DNA of 12,544 bases. It comes from Deltaproteobacteria bacterium. Lineage in GTDB: Bacteria > Desulfobacterota > Desulfobulbia > Desulfobulbales > Desulfobulbaceae. The DNA lies in the NCBI GenBank assembly GCA_024277485.1, contig JAJRVA010000080.1, positions 1-12,544 on the forward strand. The letters run 5' to 3'. A program made the position numbers and the translations under genes. The notes beneath the pieces were generated by a model, which was given only the letters and a program-made list of their open reading frames with translations, did no database searches and was not told where the DNA came from. Of this stretch, positions 7,350 to 12,544 are shown piece after piece (positions within the stretch are counted from its first letter, which is position 1; every line of letters starts with the position of its first letter).

Positions 7350-8378
7350 TCAACCGAGGAATCCGGTTGTCTGGTACTGCCTGAGATCTTTGCTGATGAG
7401 CAGACATTCGCAGTCCGGAAGGGAGCGAAAGACTTCCAGGGATTGTTCCGGCCCCATGACCATGGCAGCCGTGGCCAGACCGTCCGCCATGGCCACGGTG
7501 GGGGCTGTCACGGTTGCGCTGGCAAGCTCGGGAGGCGAGATGCCGGTTCGTGGATCAATGATATGATGCAGGCGCAGGTCAGCGGTAAAGGGCTGCATAT
7601 AGTCGCCGGAAGTTGCCACCGCCCTGTTGGTCAGGTTGATGGTGCGCAGCCTGTCCGATACCTGAGGCCGGGGATTGCGGATACCGATCCGCCAGGGTTC
7701 GCGTCCGGCCCGGAAACCGGAAACCATGAGGTCGCCGCCGGCTTCCACGTAGACATCGGCAAACCCCCGCGACCTGAGGACGGCAACACCCTGGTCCACG
7801 ACATACCCTTTGCCGATGCCGTCCAGGGTAATCCCCATTCCCTGCCTGCCAAGAGTTATGGTATCCTGCCGGATGTTGATCTTCCGGTAATCCGTCAGCC
7901 GCAGGGCCGTATCAAGGGTCCTGGCTGCGGGAAGAGAGTCGGCGGCCCGGGCCCGGGCATAGAGCTTCTGCAGGGGGAGAACCGTAACATCAAAGGCCCC
8001 GTCCGTGGCCCTGCTTATTTCATCTGCAAGGACAAGGACCTGGCGAAGATCATTGTCCGGCCGCTCAAGAACACCTTTGCTGTTCAGAGTGGAAAGAGCG
8101 CTTGCAGGGTCATGCCTGCTGAGTGTCCCGACGAGTTCATTCATCCTGGCAAAGGTGGAAGAGACCGCGTCTTCGCAGTTGTCCCGGTCCGGACCGTGTA
8201 CGATCAGGTTGATCTGGGTCCCCATCATGGTACGGCTCCTGCGGACGGTTTGCATTGCGCGGGTTTCCGGTTTCAGGCCGAAGCGCCACAGGGCGCCGGC
8301 TGCCCCGGCAACTGCAATAATCTGTAAAAACCTGCGCCGTCCCAATACAGGGACAGTCCCGGAGTGATCCTTCATCAT
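7350..8378 (-). CDS. apbE: FAD:protein FMN transferase ApbE, Tat-type signal
   Basis: ApbE transfers FMN from FAD to a threonine in the D-x-x-S/T-G-A-T motif of NqrB, NqrC and related proteins, a Mg2+-dependent reaction on the outer side of the membrane. From ATG 8378 the product is 342 aa. An N-terminal GRRRFLQ (13-19) followed by a hydrophobic stretch looks like a twin-arginine signal rather than the lipoprotein signal common in the family; no lipobox cysteine is seen. Family motifs are intact: LDGIGKGYVVD (185-195), EAGGD (212-216), HHIIDPRTG (271-279) and ADGLATA (298-304), the last with the metal-binding Asp. ATG 8378 has AAGG shortly upstream; ATG 8375 is nearly as good, and an in-frame start at 8417 would overlap the previous gene. 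Its place directly before nqrA suggests co-expression with its substrates. Confidence 0.95.
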   Translation of the reverse strand: MMKDHSGTVPVLGRRRFLQIIAVAGAAGALWRFGLKPETRAMQTVRRSRTMMGTQINLIVHGPDRDNCEDAVSSTFARMNELVGTLSRHDPASALSTLNSKGVLERPDNDLRQVLVLADEISRATDGAFDVTVLPLQKLYARARAADSLPAARTLDTALRLTDYRKINIRQDTITLGRQGMGITLDGIGKGYVVDQGVAVLRSRGFADVYVEAGGDLMVSGFRAGREPWRIGIRNPRPQVSDRLRTINLTNRAVATSGDYMQPFTADLRLHHIIDPRTGISPPELASATVTAPTVAMADGLATAAMVMGPEQSLEVFRSLPDCECLLISKDLRQYQTTGFLG

Positions 8379-8397
8379 GCTCACCTTGATTCTATTC

Positions 8398-8925
8398 TCA
8401 TCCTTTACCGGAGGCATATGTCTCTGCCTTCAACGCCTCTGCCAGCTTGTACTGCTCATCGTCCGGACCGGATAATTTGAGGACCATGTTAAAGCATGCC
8501 CTCGCTTTTTCATATTTCTGGAAACCTCTGAGCAGGATCTCTCCCTTCAGGTTGAGGGCATGGGTGAATTTCGGATCTTTTTTGACAAGCTTCTCGGTCT
8601 TGTGCAGGGCGGTGTCGAAATCCGCACTGCTCATGAGCAGGCCGATTTCCTGGATTGTTTTCGCATATTTGATATGACTGCTCAGGCGGGGGCCTTTTCC
8701 CAGGCCGATAATACCCAGGATATCATTCACATCATAGGTAATGACGATGATGATAAGGCTGATGCCGATACTGTAGATCAGGGGATTGATGACAAGGCAG
8801 GCAAAAGAGAAGCCATAGACCAGACCGTAAACACCTCCCATCAGAAAAAAGGCAACGAACAGCATGGCTGTGTACCTGAGGAAGTCTCCGACTATATTCA
8901 GATCGCGGACAGGTGGTGTCTTCAT
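8398..8925 (-). CDS. Two-helix membrane protein with TPR-like cytoplasmic tail
   Basis: I do not recognise a named family. The 175-aa product has two hydrophobic segments (about 17-40 and 43-64), then a soluble tail. Residues 91-120 and 124-153 form a helix-turn-helix pattern typical of tetratricopeptide repeats (FDTALHKTEKLVKKDPKFTH, ALNLKGEILL, YEKARACFNMVLK), suggesting a protein-binding role at the membrane. The open frame extends to 9015, but ATG 8925 gives a clean N-terminus (MKTPPVRDLN) with GGGA four bases upstream. It ends 19 bases before apbE on the same strand and is the first gene of the NQR transcription unit. A role in assembly or maturation of the complex is possible but rests only on position. 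Confidence 0.8.
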   Translation of the reverse strand: MKTPPVRDLNIVGDFLRYTAMLFVAFFLMGGVYGLVYGFSFACLVINPLIYSIGISLIIIVITYDVNDILGIIGLGKGPRLSSHIKYAKTIQEIGLLMSSADFDTALHKTEKLVKKDPKFTHALNLKGEILLRGFQKYEKARACFNMVLKLSGPDDEQYKLAEALKAETYASGKG

Positions 8926-9062
8926 GGTGTCCCGGGATGACTGGAGGTCTGCTGTTCTATACACAAGCAACTTTCCTGGCGGACGTATTTGTCTGAGATC
9001 ATAAGATATTTGCAACCAAATTCACCTGGAATAGACTGAAGGTTGTCAGGGATTTTCTTGTT

Positions 9063-9090
9063 ACCAGCCTTCCACCTTCCACCTTCCACC
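9063..9090 (-). repeat. Heptamer tandem repeat, 4 units
   Basis: Read on the minus strand, three perfect units of GGTGGAA are followed by GGCTGGT. The tract starts with CAGGTGGAAGG, as does the tract at 10470 on the plus strand, so the two form a spaced inverted pair on either side of the gene at 9357-10448. Such degenerate GGTTGAA/GGTGGAA heptamers are found between genes in many bacteria; their function is unknown. Confidence 0.8.
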
Positions 9091-9160
9091 TGACAAACAA
9101 GAGAACTGAACATTCACATATTTCTCATTATTACAACTGGTTGATGTAAGCCAGAACCTT

Positions 9161-9184
9161 GTGATACATATTATATATTATCAC
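9161..9184. promoter_or_regulatory. AT-rich dyad GTGATA-N12-TATCAC, possible operator
   Basis: GTGATA (9161-9166) and TATCAC (9179-9184) are perfect inverted half-sites around a 12-nt A/T-rich centre. The spacing is too wide for a CRP/FNR site (half-sites separated by about 6). The centre carries TATAAT-like sequence on the minus strand, but no matching -35 box is evident. It could be an operator for either divergent unit, lying 173 bases before the gene at 9357 and 236 bases before the NQR operon start. No regulator is identified. Confidence 0.4.
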
Positions 9185-9356
9185 GATAGTAACCGGGAAT
9201 CCAGCAGTTTGCCCGTGTACAGGCATGAAATTCACTGGTGCATGGCGATATGAATAAAAATAGGCTACAGTGATATCGGATTGTAAACGGGCATCTTGCA
9301 AAATGGTCTTTTCAATCCGGAATGGCTGATTTTCCGCTTTCAACGGGTGGCAGGTT

Positions 9357-10448
9357 ATGAGTGACAGGGATCTAACCGGAACAGTTCGGCATAACTGTGA
9401 TATCTCCGATGCCAGGGACAACGGTATCTATTCCATATGCATGCTGGTTCTGAAGCTGAGGAATCTCTATAAGTGGGAGCATGATATAGAGCCCTGGGAG
9501 GAGCCGGAATCCGGAGACCTGCTGGACTGGATCGATGCCAAGGAGAATTACTGGGAAAAGATCATTGATGAACCATACCAGCCGTTTTGCCGGGATGGCG
9601 CAGAGGTTGACTCCTATGATGTGGCTGCGGTCAACAACCTTATTGATGGCGAAGGGCTGGTATACGGCGCCGGGTACGGCCGTTCCCTGAAATCGATTTT
9701 TTTTCTTGCCGATAAAATACGGGAGGAATCGGCTGAAGGCTGCCGGGTCATTATTCTCGGCAGGGAAAAGGCAAGGGAACTGGCCAGTCCCTTTGCCATG
9801 CTCCAGGACTCCATCATAACCATCCGCCGCGAACCCCTGCGTTTTTTTTTCTGGGACCATGTCCAGGAAATCCGATCGTCCAGCAAACCATCTCTCCATC
9901 ATGCACTTGACCACTATGATGTCCTTGTTGACGATCAGTTGAACCAGGATCGGTTCAGGGACCGGCTGGACGACATCGTGGATGGGGAAATACCCATGTT
10001 CATCTATCATGAGGTGGGTGAAATGCTCCAGGACAGCTTTGACAGCCATACCCTGAGGAGGATAATCGCCGCATTTCCGGATTCCGCCATCGAGTACGTG
10101 AGCCGGGCGGTCAAGGATGTGCTGGCCGATACCCATCCCCAGGGCATGGTCAGCTATATTGTCAGGGAGCAGAGAGAGGCATCCCTGGGTTTTTATGTCG
10201 GTTTCCTGGCCGGGCTCAGGAGAGAGCTCTTTCCGCAGATTGCGGGAGTTTTTGATGAGTTTCTCAAGACAGGGGACTGGCGCCTGGTGGAAAATGCACG
10301 GCAGCAGTGCCGGGATGCAAACCGGCGCATGGCTGAAAGAATACATGGTATTGCCGATCTCATCGACCAGGAGCCGATCGGGACGGTCCAGCAGCGTTTT
10401 AACGAGGAAATCCTGGTGCCTTTGGGACTGGATGCCCCTGAGAAATGA
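9357..10448 (+). CDS. Uncharacterised cytoplasmic protein, 363 aa
   Basis: I do not recognise this family. The product is acidic, lacks a signal peptide or membrane helix and appears mostly helical. Visible features: a tryptophan-rich acidic stretch (YKWEHDIEPWEEPESGDLLD, 38-57), GLVYGAGYGRSLKS (100-113), IRREPLRFFFWDHVQEIRSS (157-176), and FIYHEVGEML (215-224), whose HEVGE could be a metal-binding helix together with HHALDH (181-186), though that is speculation. A charged C-terminal helix (NARQQCRDANRRMAERIHG) follows. ATG 9357 is preceded by GGTGGCAGG, a usable but close ribosome binding site. Codon use matches the neighbouring genes, and the 362-codon open frame on the opposite strand is a shadow. 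Heptamer tracts lie on both sides and a diguanylate cyclase follows 97 bases downstream. Confidence 0.85.
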   Translation: MSDRDLTGTVRHNCDISDARDNGIYSICMLVLKLRNLYKWEHDIEPWEEPESGDLLDWIDAKENYWEKIIDEPYQPFCRDGAEVDSYDVAAVNNLIDGEGLVYGAGYGRSLKSIFFLADKIREESAEGCRVIILGREKARELASPFAMLQDSIITIRREPLRFFFWDHVQEIRSSSKPSLHHALDHYDVLVDDQLNQDRFRDRLDDIVDGEIPMFIYHEVGEMLQDSFDSHTLRRIIAAFPDSAIEYVSRAVKDVLADTHPQGMVSYIVREQREASLGFYVGFLAGLRRELFPQIAGVFDEFLKTGDWRLVENARQQCRDANRRMAERIHGIADLIDQEPIGTVQQRFNEEILVPLGLDAPEK

Positions 10449-10469
10449 TTTTTGGATCACAATCTTTCA

Positions 10470-10518
10470 GGTGGAAGGCTGAAGGTGGAAGGTTGACGTT
10501 TGATGGTTGACGGTTAAC
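10470..10518 (+). repeat. Heptamer tandem repeat, 7 degenerate units
   Basis: Seven consecutive 7-mers: GGTGGAA, GGCTGAA, GGTGGAA, GGTTGAC, GTTTGAT, GGTTGAC, GGTTAAC. The tract lies in the 97-bp gap between the unknown gene and the diguanylate cyclase. It is related to the tract at 9063-9090 in opposite orientation. Because an in-frame TTG at 10507 lies inside the repeat, the cyclase start is better placed at 10546. Confidence 0.85.
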
Positions 10519-10545
10519 GCAGGTCGGGAAGTAGAGGCATGGTAT

Positions 10546-11604
10546 ATGAGTGACCTGGAGAAAGAATACGGGCTCAAACAGTACGAAGGTCGGATCCTGT
10601 CCGGCCGGTACAGTTCCGCCCTGAAAAAAAGAGTGGCTGAGCTTGTTGCGGCTTTTTCATCATTTGATCGGACAGGGGTCCTGGGCATCCCGTATATCAC
10701 GGCCTGGAACCATAACGACAATATCATGTGGTACGAGTTTGCCGGGCGCAGATTTACAGGGTTGTTCGGATGCACGACCAGGGAACTGCCGACGGTGTTT
10801 CGAGAAGCGGTCGTTGACTACAGGATCTATCACCAGGCCGAGGTTGAGGCGGGAATCATGGAAACGGTCCGCAGCCGGGAAGAGCTTTCAGGGATGCGCA
10901 GCGGCATGCGGGCCGAGGTCGCGGCAAAAGGAAATGTTGAGGCTGACTACAAGGTGTCTCTCGGCAAGGCCCTGGATCACCTGTGGCTCAAGGACCTGGC
11001 CCGGGTCGAAACATTTTCCGACGACCGGATTTCCATTTCCATCGGGTTTCTCACCGACGTGACCAACGAGATCGTGCATAAGGACCTGCTTGAACAGATC
11101 GGCTACTTTGACCAGCTGACCAACCTGCCCAACCGCATCATCATGCACAGAAGCCTTGAACTGAAGATTGCCGAGTATGACCGCAACCAGATTGATGATT
11201 TTGTTTTTCTGCTGATGGATATTGACCACTTCAAGGATGTGAACGACAGTTACGGGCACCGGGCCGGCGATTATATTCTGACTGCCCTGGCCCAGGTCTT
11301 GAACGACGTCAAGAGACGTTCAGATGAAGTGGGACGTTTCGGCGGAGAGGAGTTTTACGGGGTAACCCTGGGGGATATCTATGAAGGGCGGGAGTTTGCC
11401 GAACGTGTTCGACGGCGGGTGGAGGTGACTCCGTTTGTCTTTGACGAACAGATGATTCCCGTAACCATATCCATCGGGGTCGTTGCGGCAAGTGAACTGA
11501 AGAACCTTACCGAAGACGAACTGATCGAAAGCACCGACCAGAGGCTGTATCGCGCCAAGCAGTACGGCCGCAACCAGGTGGTCTCCGAAAGCCTTCCCCT
11601 TTAG
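10546..11604 (+). CDS. Diguanylate cyclase with PAS-like sensor domain
   Basis: The GGDEF domain makes the second messenger c-di-GMP from two GTP. The product is 352 aa. Residues about 185-348 form the GGDEF domain: FDQLTNLPNR (188-197), MDIDHFKDVND (224-234, Mg2+-binding Asp), the signature GGEEF at 266-270, and VTISIGVV (306-313). RRSD at 257-260, five residues before GGEEF, is an intact RxxD inhibitory site, so product feedback is expected. The part before it has no membrane helix; about 40-180 resembles a PAS-type sensor (ITAWNHNDNIMWYEFAGRRF ... ISISIGFLTDVT), ligand unknown. A helical linker (174-187) joins the two. ATG 10546 has GAGG nine bases upstream; an in-frame TTG at 10507 lies inside the heptamer repeat and is less likely. 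It may be co-transcribed with the gene at 9357. Confidence 0.92.
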   Translation: MSDLEKEYGLKQYEGRILSGRYSSALKKRVAELVAAFSSFDRTGVLGIPYITAWNHNDNIMWYEFAGRRFTGLFGCTTRELPTVFREAVVDYRIYHQAEVEAGIMETVRSREELSGMRSGMRAEVAAKGNVEADYKVSLGKALDHLWLKDLARVETFSDDRISISIGFLTDVTNEIVHKDLLEQIGYFDQLTNLPNRIIMHRSLELKIAEYDRNQIDDFVFLLMDIDHFKDVNDSYGHRAGDYILTALAQVLNDVKRRSDEVGRFGGEEFYGVTLGDIYEGREFAERVRRRVEVTPFVFDEQMIPVTISIGVVAASELKNLTEDELIESTDQRLYRAKQYGRNQVVSESLPL

Positions 11605-11623
11605 CACAAACCACCCATAAGAG

Positions 11624-11640
11624 TCCGGCTGCGTGGCCGG
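11624..11640. repeat. Small GC hairpin after the diguanylate cyclase
   Basis: CCGGC (11625-11629), loop TGCGTG, GCCGG (11636-11640), about 20 bases after the TAG stop. No U-tract follows, so it is not a canonical terminator but may help end or protect the upstream transcript. Confidence 0.35.
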
Positions 11641-11658
11641 TCCGGGGATTCCGCGTAT

Positions 11659-11702
11659 GCTGGTCCGTACCCCTTTGCTGTGCCCTGCCAGGACCAGCAA
11701 AG
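11659..11702. repeat. Competing hairpins sharing one arm
   Basis: GCTGGTCC (11659-11666) is a perfect inverted match to GGACCAGC (11691-11698), and CTTTGCTG (11673-11680) to CAGCAAAG (11695-11702). Both 8-bp stems use the shared bases 11695-11698, so only one can form at a time. CCTGCCAGG lies inside the first loop. A further CTGCG/CGCAG pair follows (11704-11708, 11722-11726). There is no U-run, so no standard terminator. The predicted mutY start site is about 90 bases further on, so this belongs to the end of the cyclase transcript or is an older repeat. Confidence 0.5.
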
Positions 11703-11759
11703 CCTGCGTTCGTGCGTGAGGCGCAGTTTCAAAAAGAATAAGAGTTTTCGCCTGCCTGG

Positions 11760-11787
11760 TTGGAAAAAAATGTACAACCTGTATAAT
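11760..11787 (+). promoter_or_regulatory. Sigma70-type promoter of mutY
   Basis: TTGGAA (11760-11765), 16-nt spacer, perfect TATAAT (11782-11787), with an A/T-rich stretch just upstream (11731-11748). Transcription would start about 11794-11795, only one or two bases before the mutY ATG at 11796, so the predicted message is nearly leaderless. Confidence 0.65.
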
Positions 11788-11795
11788 GGCTCGCC

Positions 11796-12544
11796 ATGCA
11801 AAAGGAATTTGACCACAGGCTTTTCCTGAAAACACTTCTTGACTGGTATGGTGTGAACCAGCGTGATCTTCCCTGGCGCCGCACCTATGATCCATACCAG
11901 GTATGGATTTCAGAGATCATGCTCCAGCAGACCCAGATGGACCGGGTGGTTGAGTATTTTGACCGCTGGATGGAACAGTTTCCTGACGCGGCCACGATTG
12001 CCCGTGCCCCGGAGCGGTCAGTTCTCAAGGCCTGGGAAGGCCTGGGCTATTATTCCAGGGCACGGAATATAAAAAAGGCTGCCGCAAAACTGGTCGCGGA
12101 ATATAACGGCAGGGTGCCGGAAGACCATGACGCGCTGCTGGCCCTGCCGGGTATTGGTCCGTACACGGCCGCCGCGGTCATGTCCATAGCCTTTGACAGG
12201 CCGTATCCCGTTGTTGATGCCAATGTGGAGCGGCTGTTTGCCCGCCTGGAAGATATTGATCTGCCCGTGAAACAGAAAGGCGTGCAGCACCATTTTGTTG
12301 CACATGCCAGGAGGATGCTGCAGGATGCGTCCCCCCGTGATCTGAACCAGGCCCTCATGGAATCAGGGGCCCTGGTGTGTACTCCGAAGAACCCTGACTG
12401 CCACAACTGCCCTGTTCGGAAACAGTGCAGGGCACTGGCGGCTGGAACGGTTTCTGAGCGCCCGGTAAAAGGAACAAGGAAACAGGTTATTGATATTGTC
12501 ATGGCATGTACGATCCTCATACGTGATGAAAAGATATTTATTCA
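11796..12544 (+). CDS. mutY: A/G-specific adenine glycosylase MutY (3' end outside window)
   Basis: MutY removes adenine mispaired with 8-oxoguanine, protecting against G:C to T:A changes. 249 codons are visible, the window cutting off the C-terminal NUDIX-like recognition domain. Seen: WISEIMLQQTQ with catalytic E40, the helix-hairpin-helix LPGIGPYTAAAV (117-128), VVDANVER with catalytic D141, and the [4Fe-4S] cysteines C195-x6-C202-x2-C205-x5-C211. All match the E. coli enzyme positions with an offset of three. LNQALMESGALVC is also typical and separates it from endonuclease III. Residues 217-230 form a basic linker toward the C-terminal domain. ATG 11796 gives the usual N-terminus but has no Shine-Dalgarno; with TATAAT ending 9 bases upstream, the mRNA may be leaderless. 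Confidence 0.95.
   Translation, partial: MQKEFDHRLFLKTLLDWYGVNQRDLPWRRTYDPYQVWISEIMLQQTQMDRVVEYFDRWMEQFPDAATIARAPERSVLKAWEGLGYYSRARNIKKAAAKLVAEYNGRVPEDHDALLALPGIGPYTAAAVMSIAFDRPYPVVDANVERLFARLEDIDLPVKQKGVQHHFVAHARRMLQDASPRDLNQALMESGALVCTPKNPDCHNCPVRKQCRALAAGTVSERPVKGTRKQVIDIVMACTILIRDEKIFI

Larger units (their letters stand above)
8926..9356. other. Divergent intergenic region, 431 bp
   Basis: This gap lies between the start of the NQR operon (reading left) and the unknown gene at 9357 (reading right), so it should hold both promoters. I could not find a sigma70-type site with good -35 and -10 boxes at proper spacing for the NQR side, nor a convincing sigma54 site. It contains a four-unit heptamer tract (9063-9090) and an AT-rich dyad (9161-9184), listed separately. 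Two minus-strand open readings here (8922-9113 and 9131-9421) look non-coding. Confidence 0.6.

Noticed and set aside
6388..7566. 392-codon open frame on + opposite nqrA/apbE
   Set aside because: Antisense to well-supported nqrA; low-complexity composition typical of the reverse of GC-rich coding DNA; no ribosome binding site or family resemblance.
7443..8327. 294-codon open frame on + opposite apbE
   Set aside because: Shadow of apbE, whose motifs are all intact on the minus strand.
8926..9113. Small minus-strand frame 8922-9113 as an extra operon gene
   Set aside because: Partly translates the heptamer tract, overlaps the start of the TPR-like gene, and has no ribosome binding site.
9372..10460. 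362-codon open frame on - covering the unknown gene
   Set aside because: The plus-strand frame has the codon use of neighbouring genes and an upstream ribosome binding site; the minus frame has a Cys/His/Pro-rich composition typical of antisense.
11320..11895. 191-codon open frame on - across the cyclase end and mutY start
   Set aside because: Overlaps two solid genes on the other strand and an intergenic region; no motif.
12018..12520. Open frames on - inside mutY
   Set aside because: Antisense to a gene with full catalytic and Fe-S motifs.
1..12544. CRISPR array, tRNA or rRNA genes, complete insertion sequence, defence genes
   Set aside because: I looked for regularly spaced repeats, cloverleaf-like segments and transposase motifs and found none that hold up; only the heptamer tracts, hairpins and integrase stub are present.

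Overview
The window looks like chromosomal DNA of a Gram-negative anaerobe, most likely a marine or haloalkaliphilic member of the Desulfobacterota (Desulfobulbales-like). This is inference from protein character, the complete Na+-NQR operon and moderately high GC; I could run no searches. Most of the window is ordinary, well-kept, GC-rich coding DNA. The left 1.5 kb is different: lower in GC and full of relics.

Layout. 1-225 has no recognisable gene but holds several nested hairpins. 226-1023 (-) is an AT-rich gene for an unknown secreted protein. 1043-1270 (+) is the N-terminal stub of an integron-type tyrosine integrase, broken off at a ~105-bp imperfect palindrome (1269-1375). 1518-8925 (-) is one tightly packed operon read right to left: a membrane TPR-like protein, the flavin transferase apbE, then nqrA-B-C-D-E-F. 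A small membrane ORF with a good ribosome binding site starts 6 bases after nqrF (1511, -). It sits where the maturation factor gene nqrM often lies, but its 3' part runs into the palindrome and integrase relic, so it may be a truncated nqrM.

8926-9356 is a divergent intergenic region with a heptamer repeat tract and an AT-rich dyad. To its right, on +, are an unrecognised 363-aa protein (9357-10448), a second heptamer tract, a PAS-like/GGDEF diguanylate cyclase (10546-11604), an intergenic region with competing hairpins, and mutY (from 11796, cut by the window end), which has a good sigma70-type promoter so close to its ATG that the mRNA may be leaderless.

How the genes work together. NqrA-F form the six-subunit Na+-pumping NADH:quinone oxidoreductase: NADH is oxidised at NqrF (FAD, 2Fe-2S), electrons pass the NqrD/NqrE intramembrane Fe-S site and the covalent FMNs of NqrC and NqrB, quinone is reduced and Na+ is exported. 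ApbE attaches the two FMNs, so enzyme and flavinylating factor are made together. The leading TPR-like membrane protein may help assembly or be a passenger. The right-hand genes concern c-di-GMP signalling and oxidative DNA repair and have no evident link to NQR.

I see no clear new multi-gene defence or mobile system. The best leads are the damaged junction downstream of nqrF (possible nqrM loss, palindrome, integron integrase relic) and the unknown 363-aa gene with heptamer repeats on both sides in inverted orientation.
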